This document shows, piece by piece, positions 1-11,337 of a stretch of 64,000 nucleotides of DNA. A program made the position numbers and the translations under genes. The DNA lies in assembly GCA_902651635.1 (NCBI GenBank), contig CACRSC010000029.1, positions 283,073 through 347,072 on the forward strand. The letters run 5' to 3'. The notes under the pieces are model-generated. The model ran no database searches. It saw nothing but the letters and a program-made list of their open reading frames with translations, and had not been told where the DNA came from. Every line of letters starts with the position of its first letter. Position 1 is the first letter of the stretch. Source of the DNA: Mastigamoeba balamuthi. Lineage: Eukaryota; Evosea; Mastigamoebida; Mastigamoebidae.

Positions 1-219
1 CCTCACATCTCGTTTCAGCCTGGCTCGCTCTGATGAGATGCTACCAGTGGTATCGGAGCGCCACAGGGGAGCGCTGAAAACGAGTGCTTGGTAGAACAAT
101 TGTTAACGATTTCCGCACCGAGTGACGCAGTCGCGGGGACACCAGAATCGATTTACCTGCTTCGGTTCACCACAGTTATTTCAACTGAGGGTTGTACACC
201 CGAACGCACACTGATCGCG

Positions 220-2319
220 ATGGGGCAGCCCTGCTGTGACGCGGACATCGAGGTGCTGCAAGGAGCTTATCTGTTGCGGGACTTTGTGGTGCCGTCGGTG
301 TCGGAGCCCTCCGATCTGCTCTCCCTGGCACTCGCGAGTCCCGCCCTGCTCGCCGCTGCTGCTCTACGTCCTCTTACAGTCTCCCGAGCAGCGTTAGTCA
401 ATGCCCTCGTTCGCCTCTGTCAGTCCGCCTCTGGTCTCTCGTCGTCGTCGTGGGTGCACGACGCTGTGCAATGCTTCGGACGTCGCCCCTTATCCACACT
501 GCTGCTATCACCGCATCCCCTTCCACCGCGACCTGTGCCTCCTCCCACGTCCGATGACACGTGCCAGCAGTGCCTTCGCAATGGCCACGAACTGCAGCAA
601 GAGCCGCTGAAGATACCGAAGACTTCAGATCCTCGTCAGCAGATCGACCTGCTGAGCCCTCTGCGTAGTGTGCGGACAGAGGCCAATGTAGTCGCTGGAG
701 TTGCCCTGGTCGCAGCACGTGCTGCCGCTGGGCCAGAGCAGCCGATGCTGCTGAATGCCCTCGATTCTCTCGAGACATTACTGCTGGATGGCCATCGAGT
801 TGATTTGGCCATATTCGAAGGCCTGGTACTCGCGTGCGCTCTGGGGGCTGCAGATGCTGCCCGAGCACTGGGGTTGGCACTGGGACCCGATGGAGCTCAG
901 TACGTGGCACATCGTCACTGCCTTCTGTGCATCGCATGCGCTTCTGGCAACGGCGCTGCTGTCCTGCGAGTACTAGCAGAGCCTCCTTTCGCACAGGGGC
1001 ACGAGGACGCAATGCAGGGCATTTTTTGGAACCGGGATACACCATCATGTTTCTACGACTATGGTTCCCCTGTGCTCGATCTTCATGCGCTCCAACTTGC
1101 TCAGCCGGAGTTCAACCCCAATAGCAATCGCAACGAGCCTCTGTACTCTCTCTGTGCTGCATGTGCCATGAATGACTGTGGTGCCCTCCGTGTGCTGTCA
1201 GAGCCGCCTTACTCCCTGGGCCGAGACGAGGCCCTTCTGGGTCTCGCGAGCTCCCACAATGCGCATTCCGTGGCCTGTGTGTGTGGCAGTAGGGAGGCCC
1301 TGTCTGCCCTCGCGGAGCCGCCATACTCACTGCGCAGAGAGGACCTGTGTCTTGATTCCAGGTACTGTGACCCTGAGCACTTGGGATTTTTCAACCCGAA
1401 CCGCCTTCAGGCCTCGCTGGTGGCTGCATGCACGGCAGGAAGGGACGACATGGTCGATGCCCTGGCTCTTTCACCATGGAATGCTGGACACGCAGATGCC
1501 ATGGAATCCAAGGCCTTACAGGCGGCATTCTATGGAAATCCCGCAACTCCAGTTATAAGGAGACTTGCACTGCCTCCGTATTCCATCGATGTGACAACAG
1601 CCGATAAATATATAGGAGTATTGATGCGGTCTCCAGAGATTTTACAGGCCCTGGCAGAGCCTCCATACTGCTTCGATCATCACACTCTGATCAGCGATGA
1701 CTGGGCACTTCTGCAACTGTTGGCCCAGTCTTGCGATCCAGGGGTGTATGCGGTGCTGGCAAAGGAGCCATACTGTATCACCGGCGATGATATTCGTCAC
1801 ACTTCTGCTCTATACACGAGTGCGTGCAGCCACCAGTCGGCTGTCATTGAGGTGCTGGCGCAGGAGCCGTTCTCTCTGGGGCACGAGGACGCCCTCAAGT
1901 GTCTCTGGGTCGCCTGCCTCTTCGGATGCGCGTGCGTCCTCGACATTTTCGCTGAGCCACCGTTCAGCCTGACGAAGGAGGACGCAGCGACCATCGATGT
2001 CAAGGTCATCGTGCTTCGGTCGTTGCTCAACAAGGACAGCGCAGTACTCAAGAGGCTGTCAAGGGCGCCGTACCTGCTGTCGCCAGAAGTTGTGCGTGAC
2101 GCTGTGCATCAGGTGGTCGAGTACTGCAAATGCCGTGTTGAGAAACAAGAGCTGCTGACATCTTCTCAGGCCCAAGAAGTGACCCCCTTCGTCCTCTCGC
2201 AGCTCCGTACACCAGAAGGCCTCAGAGGCATAGGGCACGTTATCAGTGTTCTTGTCGCCCCACCATACGACTGTTGTGAGGCACTCGAACTTGTCCCCTC
2301 TTCGCTTCTCTCCTCCTAG
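220..2319 (+). CDS. Degenerate helical-repeat protein (EPPY repeats)
   Basis: I do not recognise a named family. The protein of about 700 aa is built largely of degenerate repeats of roughly 33-45 residues. Most carry a core of the form h-x-EPP-[YF]-S-h-x-x-E-D-A-h; clear examples read LAEPPFAQGHEDAM, LSEPPYSLGRDEAL, LAQEPFSLGHEDAL and FAEPPFSLTKEDA. Between cores lie Ala/Cys-rich helices such as LVLACALGAADAARALGLAL, reminiscent of ankyrin or other alpha-solenoid repeats. That suggests a protein-binding scaffold, which is inference. The reading frame is open back to about position 37, but the first in-frame ATG is at 220 (MGQPCC). An upstream exon joining in this frame is therefore possible. 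No signal peptide or membrane segment is evident, and no intron is needed. Confidence 0.6.
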   Translation: MGQPCCDADIEVLQGAYLLRDFVVPSVSEPSDLLSLALASPALLAAAALRPLTVSRAALVNALVRLCQSASGLSSSSWVHDAVQCFGRRPLSTLLLSPHPLPPRPVPPPTSDDTCQQCLRNGHELQQEPLKIPKTSDPRQQIDLLSPLRSVRTEANVVAGVALVAARAAAGPEQPMLLNALDSLETLLLDGHRVDLAIFEGLVLACALGAADAARALGLALGPDGAQYVAHRHCLLCIACASGNGAAVLRVLAEPPFAQGHEDAMQGIFWNRDTPSCFYDYGSPVLDLHALQLAQPEFNPNSNRNEPLYSLCAACAMNDCGALRVLSEPPYSLGRDEALLGLASSHNAHSVACVCGSREALSALAEPPYSLRREDLCLDSRYCDPEHLGFFNPNRLQASLVAACTAGRDDMVDALALSPWNAGHADAMESKALQAAFYGNPATPVIRRLALPPYSIDVTTADKYIGVLMRSPEILQALAEPPYCFDHHTLISDDWALLQLLAQSCDPGVYAVLAKEPYCITGDDIRHTSALYTSACSHQSAVIEVLAQEPFSLGHEDALKCLWVACLFGCACVLDIFAEPPFSLTKEDAATIDVKVIVLRSLLNKDSAVLKRLSRAPYLLSPEVVRDAVHQVVEYCKCRVEKQELLTSSQAQEVTPFVLSQLRTPEGLRGIGHVISVLVAPPYDCCEALELVPSSLLSS

Positions 2320-2616
2320 AGAATCTCATTTCACCCACGGAATATCCCATGCAGTTGTTCCGACATGGTTATTGTTTCCAGCTGTGCATATTTTTGAGTG
2401 CGGTTTCGAGATTCAAATGCGTTACCTGTCTCCAAATGAATGCCAATTCTTGTTTGATGCCCCCACATCCCCCATGTTGCGGTAGTTGGCGCCCACAAAT
2501 GAGGTCTCCAACTTTGTGAATCCGCCGTTGGATAAATATCATAATATCACAGTCCTCAAGTCCGAGTCCCAAGTTCCAAACGGATTTATCCGTTAGCTAA
2601 CTGCAGATTAGGCTAG

Positions 2617-4565
2617 ATGAACGCGGGCACTCCACCTTGCGATCAGCGCTCTGTCACAGCAATGGCGTTCCAGCAGCTCAGCGACGAAGTTGGCCCTGCC
2701 CGTGCTGCAGTCAGCAGCGCACGCAACGACGACGGACCGGTCTCCCAAGTGCCGCATTCTCTTGCACAAGAGACCAGGGACACTCTGCGCACTGGCGAGG
2801 TCGTCAGGAAGATGACGTTCCCTCAATGGTCCGCTGTGTTCGAGCAGACGCCGTCTCCTCAGCCCGGCCTGTTCACAGACCCCGACTTCTCCGAGACTGG
2901 CATGCCGCTCACGCAAGGGATGTCAGAGCATCTCGCGGCGTGGCTGCGGCCTCCCAGCGCAATGATTGTGGCGAGGGGCAATGGCCTGATGGGCAGCGTG
3001 GAGCAGGGTGAGGTGGGCTCGTGTGCTTTTTTGGCATCTTTGGAGTGTGTGGTCAGGTATTGGACGAAGCATCTCGGCGAGGTGCTGCCGATCATCTTCC
3101 CCAGAATGGAGGGCAGACCAGTCATCAGTTCGACGGGCAGGTGACTCAGACACTGTTCACTGTGTCACTAAGCAGACTTCAGGTACGTCGTCAAGTTGCA
3201 CTGGAACGGCTGCGCAAGGGCCGTTGTCATAGACGACAGGATCCCAGTCGATGCCAAGGGCAAATGGCTGTGCTGCCAGTCGACATTCCTAAATGAGTTG
3301 TGGCCCCTACTTGTAGAGAAAGCATGTAAGACAGCCCGAGGGCCTGCTCTTTCTGCTCACTCAGGGGCTGGCTCGTTGTGCAGACATGAAGCTGAGCTGG
3401 GGCAGGTACAAGGGCGGTACACACCTCCGCGACTTCGAAATGCTCACCGGATGGACCTCGCAAATACGTGAGAAAACACACATTGGGGATGTGCCCCGAT
3501 TTACACACACGTAATTCAGAGAAGCTCTCTAAGAACGCAGACGCCCTGTTCCAGACACTTCACGAGGGGTTCCATCAGGGCTTCTGCATGGCCACTCTCT
3601 CTGCGCGAAAACACAAGAGAGGCTGGGAGAACTACAAGGCGTTGGGACTCTTAAGATCGCATGAGTATTCGCTGGTTGACATCCGGCAGGTCTGTGGTGG
3701 CTCGCTGCGCCTGGCAAAGCTCAGAAACCCGTGGGGCTATTTCCATTGGAAGGGCCAGTTCTCGAGAGGGGACCGCGATTCGTGGACCGAGGAACTGCAG
3801 TTCCAGTTGGGCTACTTCGAGCTTACTGATTTTGGCGAGTTCTGGATGAGGTGGGAGGACGTCGTCAAGTACTTCTCCACCATCGTATTGGCATGGTCTC
3901 CGCAGAGCATCGCATTTCAGCAGGTTCCTCCATTCATCTCCGAGGCAGTGCGGTGGCTGATTCCAAATGGCAGGTGTGGAGCAGCACAATCGACCCCATG
4001 GGATCCTTCAACATGTGGGTCCACTTTCCCCGCAAGTGCTTCAGGAGGAGCCCTCAATACCTCGTGCGAGGCTCTCAGCAACGCACTATAAAGCACAGCG
4101 CTTAACACACAGGACACCCTGGCAGGTCTCGGTCGATTGTCGAGTACCCACAACACTGCGCGTTCAGCTCGCTCCCTTCATCACAGGGAGCAGCGGCGAG
4201 TCATCGGACTGGTGGACAATTGCTGTCCGATTCTCTGGGCACCGCATCCGCACAGAGCACAAACCGGTATGCAATCCCCATTCCGATTGCGAACTCAGAG
4301 CCCGCAGTTGAGGGCTGCTCTGCTCGACGGAGGCACGCGCACGCTGTATCCGCAGTATTTCGAAATTGATGTTCCAGCCGGCAGGAACAGTGTTGCTATC
4401 TGTGTTCTGCACACCCGCCTCTTCCGCCCTTCATCCTTCTCCCTGTCAGTCGCATGCCCAGTGCCGTTCTCTGTGGCTAGCCTGGGAGATGGGCGTAGCG
4501 CAGCGAGAGCGATGAGGGAAGGCGTACTGCAAGATGGCTCACACAGCGGGAGCAAATCCTCCTGA
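2617..4565 (+). CDS. Calpain-family cysteine peptidase (C2), four or more exons
   Basis: Calcium-dependent cytosolic cysteine protease of the calpain family. The first exon holds the FTDPDF entry motif and the catalytic-Cys motif QGEVGSCAFLASL (canonical QGxLGDCWFLA). Later exons hold VVIDDRIPV, the catalytic His in RSHEYSLVD, the catalytic Asn in LRNPWGYFHWKG and the FGEFWM motif before domain III, so Cys/His/Asn are all present. Three GT-AG introns restore a continuous calpain core: 3141-3182, 3326-3383 and 3468-3519. After about 3890 the frame changes again. A domain III-like SPQYLVR (about 4050) and a second PQYFEIDVP block (about 4350) lie in other frames, so more introns exist that I could not place and the 3' end is approximate. 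The start ATG is the first in the open frame. The gene converges on the Piwi gene. Confidence 0.8.
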
Positions 4566-4706
4566 ACTCCCCACGAAATCTAAGCATGACACTCTGCTAT
4601 ATGCATGGAGCTTGTCTGTAATCACCTCACTGTACGCTTCGCCCTGTGCAGTTCATTGCAACTCACTCTGTTTGAGCGTTTACGCCAGTCAGTTGCCAAG
4701 CTTCTG

Positions 4707-7700
4707 CTAGAGCTCCGTCATTCCGCGCCCGAAGTCGGGGTGCAGGACGATCTCGTTGCGGAGTGGTGCCCCGGAGGGGCCCTGCAGGCGGGGCCCCGTG
4801 TACCGCGGCGAGCGCATCTCCTGGCGGGCCTCGTCCCACCAGATGAGGCTCTCCGCCACCTTCTTGCTGAGGCAGTGCGCGTTCTGGCAGGCCGCCGGCA
4901 CCTTGATCGTGCCCGGGAAGTTGAAGTAGCAGCAGCTCAGCTGGTACACGAGGCGCTGGAAGTCGACGGCGCCGACCTGCTTGAGCTCGTTGTGCAGTAT
5001 GTCGTAGTGCGTCGGCCGCATGAGCTTCTGCTGGCCCTTGTTGGGCGCCGTGCTCTGCACGAAGAAGTCCTGCGTCGCGACGAAGAACGACTTGACGTCG
5101 CGCGTCACGCCCCCGGCCATCACGACGCCGTGCGGCGCGTTGGTCGCCCGCGGGCCGAAGAACATCGTCGGGATGCGCTTCTGGACGACCACCACGGCCA
5201 GCAGCGCCCCGCGGCACGTCCTGTCGCGCGCCTCGATCACGCGGCTCAGCTCCGTGCTGCGCAGCTCCGCCATCTGCTGGTCGCCCACGCCGTCGCGCAG
5301 GTACAGCACAATCTCCGGCGGCGCCCCCATCTCCTGAGCAACGCGGGCCCCGCGAATTTGCGATTTGGATCGGTCATTTCAATTGATAAATTTTGGGCGT
5401 CAACGCAAAAGACGACCTTCTGGTACTCGGCGATGATGTCGCAGACGGCAGCGAACGCCTCCTGCTGGCAGATCTCCTGCTCGGGGACGTCGAGGCGGTA
5501 CACGCGGCGGCGCGTGAAGAACTTGCCTGTGCCGGGCGGCCCCGGCGGAGTGGACCCGACAAACGCGATGACGGCGGGCATCAGGTGCGTTCTGCTCTGC
5601 GAGTCGCGGTACTTGCGCTTGAGGTCGCGCGACACGTCGACGCCGATGACGAGCAGGCGCCTGCCGGGTGGCACTACGCGCGGGTCGAGCTCGACGGACC
5701 ACAGCGCCCCGCCAATCTTGCAGACGAGCGCCATGAACAGGTTCGAGCTCATCACAGGAGCCGGCACCCCGCGGCTCCCGCGCTTCCCCGTGAACGTCTG
5801 AAGCACCGCGAACTGCTCCGCCACCCCGTTCTCGGCGCAGAACCGCAGAACCGCGTTGTAGATGTTCTGGTTGTTTGGTTTGTTGTGTTGAGTTGCGTTC
5901 TCCTTTTTCAGAGATGAGCAACTGCTACCTTTGTGCGGACGCGGGTGACGCAGAGGACGGCGGGGATGTGGCCGTGGCGGCGGACGTCGTTGAGCTTCGG
6001 CATGATCGACGTGAGCGCCGCGACCCACGGGGCGCCGTCGTCGTCGGTGAGCGGGACGACGGTGCCCGAGACCATCGTGTAGCGCACGCGGTAGTTGTCG
6101 GCGCGCTGGCGGAACATCTGGCTGAGCTGCTTGGCGTAGTCGAGGCACCCCTGGTCGTTCTCGTACACGAACGCCAGGTACACGTCGCGGCCAGCCGCCG
6201 GCACCAGCCGCGAGCAGCACGGCTGCCACTTGGAGCTGTCGGGTATCTCGCTGTCGATCGCGTGCAGAAGGGCTCCGCTGATCCGCACGTTCTGTACGCC
6301 CAGCCGCGCGTACCGCACCATCACGGGCGTCACGTTTACCTCCACGCCCCACATCCCCAGCAGTTGCGCGGCTGTCGGCGGCGGCGTCCCCTGGTATCCG
6401 TTTTGTGAATTGCTGTGCGGTTTTCTCCCGACGGCAAAACACGGAGGAAGGCGCTGTGCATGAGAGCTCGTGCCTGGACTTTGGAGGAGGGCTCGAAGAA
6501 GTAGTCGAAGAAGCGGCACATGTGGTCGTACTTGTCGCGCAGGGTGCGCTCTGTGATGGTGCGCACGAGGGGCGAGGCGTCGAGCTGGTCCTTGGTGACG
6601 GTGGCCTCCATCTTGCAGAGCTGCGGGATCAGGTAGATGCGGTCCGAGGCGGCGCCCCTGTGGCCCTCGACTGCCAGCATCGGCTGCGCTGTCTCCACAG
6701 ACTTCATGCCCGCCTCCTGCCGCTTGAAGAACCCCTCGTACCTGCGCCAAGAGTCAGACTGTTTCCGCATCACACAAATGGATTCATCTCCGCATTGACA
6801 AACAGCCGATCAGGAGTGGTGAGGTTCAGTTTCGGTGTAATTGATGGAATTGGTGGAATTTATGTTGTCTTTTTCCCTCAAAAGCAATTGATTTTCAGAA
6901 CATACAGCGGCAAAAGAAGGAAGAAGTTAGGTGCTCACCTCGACTCGGTGTACTGCTTGTAGGTCATCGAGGGGTCGTGGGCCATGGGGCTGGCGGGGGT
7001 GAGCGACCAGTCGACGTCGATGACCTTGAACGTGTCCTTCTCGCGGCGGTACGCGCACGTCACGAGGTGCCCGCGCAGCGCTGCCCTGCCCGCCTCGCGG
7101 TCGCCGCCGCTCCTGCGCAGTATGTCGAGCGCCGTGTACCCGCGCGGCTCGTTCATGTTCTTGCCGTCGACGACGAGCATCCAGCCGCCCTGCCGCAGCT
7201 GTATGCGCGGCGCGAAGCCCTCGTTGACGGCGACAGAGACCAGCGGGCTGACGCTGCTGTCGACGCTCTCGGTGGCGCTGTCAAAGTAGTCGTGGCGGCG
7301 CCGCGTGACGTCCCACGCCCTGCTGGCCGCGACGCACTCGTGGAAGACGTCGTTGAAGACCTGCTCCCTGTGCGGCACGCCCTCGGGCGCGGGCTCCCTG
7401 TCGAGGTGCTCGACGGCGTCGAAGCGGACGCCGACGGGGTACTCGCGCGGCTCCCTGTCGCCCTTGAGCCGCGTCGCGATGACCTCTGTGCCCACGAGCG
7501 CCTCGACCTGCGCCCGCACGTACGCCACAGACCCGTTGAAGACGATTTGCGCGTCCGGGGGCCGCGCGCCGAAGCGCTGCTCGACGTAGGACCAGAACAG
7601 CCGCGTCCTGTCGCGGGCCGTCTCGACGCCCGCGGGGAACTCGACAGAGTACATGTAGACGGCCGCCCCGGGGCGCACGTGCAGCGGGTAGTAGTTGCAC

Positions 7701-8498
7701 ACGAGGCCCTCGAACGGCCTGTCGATCATGCCGCGCAGGTACCTGCTCACCGCCTCGACGGGCCCCGCGGCGTACTCGTCCGCCAGCGCCTGGCGCACCG
7801 CGTCGCAGCGCCTGCAGCGCGGCTTGCTGGCGTAGTTGCTCGCCCTGCACTCGCCGCACGTCCAGTCGCCCGCGCCCGCGGAGCCCCCGGGGCCCCGGCG
7901 CCGCGACGCCGCGGGCTNGGGGTAGCGCTGGTTGGGCCCGCCGGGGCCTCCCTGGGCCTGGCAGGGGCGGCCCGTGCTGCGGGGGCGCTGCTGCTGCCGC
8001 GGGCAGGTGCGACAGCTACGGGCTTGGCGACTGCGGTGGCGGCCCGTGGCGCTGCGGGCGCTGGAGCCGGCGCCGGCTTTGCAGGGGCGACTGGAGCTGG
8101 AGCTGGCTTGGGCTTGGAGGCGGCAGGGGCCAGTGCCTGCGGTGCAGGGGTTTCTGGCTGTGGCGCAGGGGCCGACTTGCACTTGGCGGCGTGTTTCTTG
8201 CCCTACAGGCGCAAAACACAGACGACAGAGCGAGCGAGTGAGCCGATGTGACAACACGGCGGAGAACGACGGCGGTGCGCTTCACGGAGAGATGCTCCTT
8301 GAAGGCCTGCTCGGTGGGAACACCCACACCGCACACAGGGCAGAAGACTGGGCCCGAAAGGCATAATTCGGTCAGACATGGCAGCAATGCGGGCAGCCAC
8401 GCGATCCACGATGGAAGCAAGCCAATGCCCCGGAGCAGCGTGAGAAGTGCGAGGGGGCAACGAGAGGGATGCGCACAGGGCTGCTTGCTCTCGGCCAT
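4707..8498 (-). CDS. Piwi/Argonaute protein with N-terminal C2H2 and RanBP2 zinc fingers
   Basis: Small-RNA-guided silencing protein. I infer seven exons: 8498-8477, 8347-8286, 8202-6939, 6741-6441, 6390-5929, 5866-5417 and 5333-4707, about 1062 aa. The N-terminus MAESKQPFFCPVCGV leads into a C-x2-C-x12-H-x5-H finger ending EHLSGKKHAAK, the matrin/U1 (JAZ-like) type known from dsRNA-binding proteins. An Ala/Pro linker follows, then a RanBP2-type finger DWTCGEC...NYASKPRCRRC (about 7860-7790). The Argonaute N and PAZ regions come next. MID begins near 5866, and PIWI shows LVIGVDVSRD, LYLRDGV and LMRPTHYD, giving the Asp-Asp-His slicer residues; the glutamate finger was not assigned. One base appears to be missing in exon 3 between about 8030 and 7917, where the sequence has an n at 7918. 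The exon 4/5 donor (CGT|GTTTTG) is the least certain junction. The cyclophilin gene lies 250 bp upstream on the same strand. Confidence 0.88.
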
Positions 8499-8745
8499 CG
8501 GGGCTGCTCGGGTGCTGTGATGGATGCAAGCAAAGTTGAGTTGTGAGTGGAAAGGATTCTTTTCCCGCTGGCTGATCCCCACTGCCACATCGGCACACGC
8601 GACACGACACGAGACGCGACAGCACGTCAAATCTGGGCAGCCGAGGAGAGTGGGGCCGCGACGTGGTGCAATCCACAGGGCCAAGCTGCGTTTGTGCCAA
8701 CGTGGCTGCATTGCGGAGGGGCAGTCGGCGGCAGGTCCAAAGCAC

Positions 8746-9686
8746 TCAGGACAGCTGCCCAGAGGCCGTGACAACGATCGGCTTGAGCGTCTCTCCCGAC
8801 TCGGTGCCATACGTCTGCATGAGACGGGTGACCTCGATTCCCTCGAGCACGGTCCCTAATGAGGTCACGTTCCACGTCAGGCAACTGAGGCAACTGCTGG
8901 GGAGATGGGGAGGCGCGAGTGGACCGAAAACGACGTAGTGGCCGTCGAGCCAGGGGCAGGGCACAGCGGTGATGAAGAACTGGCTGCCGTTGGTGTCGGG
9001 GCCCGCGTTGGCCATCGACAGCAGGCCTTCGCGCGAGTGCTTGATCTCGAAGCCCTCGTCGGGGAACGTGGGCCCGTAGATCGACTCCCCGCCCTCCCCG
9101 TTGCCCTCTGTGATGTCCCCTCCCTGCGCACGAGTGAACAAGCGCTGCCTTGAGACCCTCCCATCCACACACACACATCCCGCAGCCTGAGCTGCGCGTG
9201 AAGGGCCCACCTGAGACATAAACTTGGGAATGACGCTGCAGCAGTCATGAGCAGGGAGGGGTGGACGTTGAGGTCAGCGACCGAGGAGCCGTGCGGAGGA
9301 CTGGCGCTGGGGAGGGCAGCGCTGTTGGGCACCGGTGGAACGGGCTGCCCTTGAAGTACAGGGGCTTCCCCAGCGTGCCGTTGCCCTTCTCACCAGTGCA
9401 CCTGCGAGCCACACAACACGACATGCGTTTCAGCGTGAGCGGCGCCGAGCGTCGGGCGCGGAAGGGATTTTATGCCGCACAGAGCGCGGAAGTTCTCGGC
9501 GGTCTTGGGGACCTGGAGACCGTAGAGCCCAATGACAATGCGGCCCGCGGGTGAGCCGCCAATGGACACGTCCAGGTACACGGTGCTCGTGATGCTCAGG
9601 TCGGGCTCAGACCCTCCCGCGGCTGCTGCCGCTGCCAGGGCCACCACCGCCGCCGCCATTGCCATTGCCATTGTCGCGCGCCACAT
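8746..9686 (-). CDS. Secretory-pathway cyclophilin (peptidyl-prolyl cis-trans isomerase)
   Basis: Cyclophilin-type PPIase that isomerises Xaa-Pro bonds during protein folding. Five exons (9686-9481, 9401-9333, 9235-9211, 9123-8925, 8855-8746) join in frame to 202 aa. The start [20 protein letters not shown] looks like a signal peptide, placing the protein in the ER or secretory route. Family motifs run in order: [79 protein letters not shown] and TVLEGIEV. The catalytic Arg (FHR), the Gln-Phe-Phe and the Trp of the drug-binding pocket are present. There is no KDEL-like tail; the protein ends GQLS. It lies divergently, 375 bp from the GH28 pseudogene. Confidence 0.92.
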
Positions 9687-10061
9687 GGTGAATGCTGGTC
9701 CCACACCGCAGTTCACAGTGAGGATATTTCTCTCAGATTCTCTGCTCCTGTTGGAACAAATTGCCATCACCGAATCAGCCAATGATCTATCCCTGGGCCC
9801 CCTGTTGGGTGAACAGGGCGATCTCTGTGTTATTGTGTAATCATCATATCTATTCTCCCACAACTCGCAGTGAGGTACCGCAAAATAAGCAACTTGATTT
9901 GAAACGGAAAGCGAACGCCAAGCCCTGGCATTTCTTGAGAACATTCAGTGCTAATACTCAACTCGGGGTGGGCATGGTCGTTGGGCAGGGCGTTTGATAA
10001 GCACGGCAGTTTCGATATGTTTGTTTCACATCACAACACTCACAGGAACAGTCACCCAAGA
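9687..10061. other. Divergent intergenic region
   Basis: AT-richer spacer between the cyclophilin start (minus strand) and the GH28 pseudogene (plus strand). It presumably carries both 5' regions. I see no gene, repeat or clear core promoter motif. Confidence 0.5.
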
Positions 10062-11155
10062 ATGTTGAAGGCTGGCGTAGTTCTGGCGGTACTGTGCTCG
10101 GCGCACGCGCTCTGTCAGGCCAAGATGATCAAGGGCAAGTACGTGACCGTCATCGTCGGCGACTCCATCTAAGGCGTCATCACGTTCGGACGTTCTGTCT
10201 TCGACGTCACCAAGTACGGAGCACGCGGCGACGGCAGGACCGACGACAGCTCGGCCATCCAGAAGGCCCTCGATGCCGCAGCCCCCAGGGGCGGCACGGT
10301 CGTAATCCCCACTGGCAAGACGTTCCTGTTCAAGGCCATCAACATCACTGGCAACCTCACCGAGCTCAGAATCGACGGCGCCCTCCGCATCTCCGACGAC
10401 TACGCCCACTGGCCCGCGGCTGCCAAGGCCGCCATCACCATCCCCGCCAAGAGCAACATCGCCATCACGGGGTCGGGCACCATCGACGGCCAGGGCGCCA
10501 CGTGGTGGGCCAACCTGAGGAACCAGCCCCGTCCCAGGACCATCTACCCGTGCAACGTCGACACGGTCATCGTCTCGGGCATCACTGTCAAGGACTGCCC
10601 GTACCACTGCCTGCAGATGTACTCCTCCAACACCGAGATCTTTGCTGTTACACTGCGCGCACTTCCGTCTACTGGCATCGCCAAGCCCTCCCACAACATT
10701 GATGGCATCAACATCCACGGAGACATCTTCTGGGGTGCGTGGCACAACATCGATTTCTTCCCCCTTTTCTCACAACACAGTAACAGTTCATGACTGTGCA
10801 ATCTGGGTGGGCGATGACAATGTGGCGATCCATGCGAGCAAGGTCCTCGTTGAGAACTCCTATTTCGGCTCTGGCCACGGTGCCTCTACTGGCTCGCTCT
10901 GCACAGAGGTCATCTCGGACATCACAGTCAAGAACGTAGTCTTCAAGGGAACAAACATGTGGGCCTCGAATCAAGACGGTCCAGGGCTGCCGAGGGTCGC
11001 TGTCCTACGTCCACTTCCAGGACCTGACCCTCACCAACGTCAAGACCACCGGGACTCAATCTCACTTACATGTGCTCCAACATCGTTGGAGGGGCGGCAG
11101 GACAGCAGAGCCCTCTTCCTTGCCTGTCGACGAACTGAGTGTGACTGAGGACCCA
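10062..11155 (+). pseudogene. GH28 polygalacturonase, copy 1, disrupted
   Basis: Relic of a secreted GH28 (pectin-hydrolysing beta-helix) gene, homologous to the intact copies at 17355 and 28726. It keeps a signal-peptide-like start (MLKAGVVLAVLCSAHALCQA), the block DVTKYGARGDGRTDDSS, an intron at the conserved position (10735-10786), GDDNVAI and SGHGAS. It is broken in several ways. A 27-bp insertion near 10170 brings an in-frame TAA. The NTDGID active-site motif has become NIDGIN. A one-base insertion near 10955 shifts the frame just before the RIK motif. About 180 bp are missing near 11060, where the sequence jumps to the C-terminal segment ending in SPLPCL-like residues. The breaks differ in kind, so they accumulated after duplication rather than being one sequencing error. 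Confidence 0.8.
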
Positions 11156-11337
11156 ACACCCAAAGGCACTGCTCTCGCGGTGGTTTTGGCATCCAACCTC
11201 CCTCTCCATTGGATCATCACTGTAAGCACGCTGTCCAAGACAAACCATGGGCAATCATTGGAAGCACGAAAACAGGACCATGATTTTGGGAGGCAATTGC
11301 GGTATAATTCCACCCAGCTGGCGACAATTCTCACAAA

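Noticed and set aside
6977-8251. Plus-strand 424-codon open frame opposite Piwi
   Set aside because: Leu/Arg/Ala/Val-rich antisense of a high-GC coding exon, and it contains the ambiguous base. The minus strand has clear Argonaute domains.
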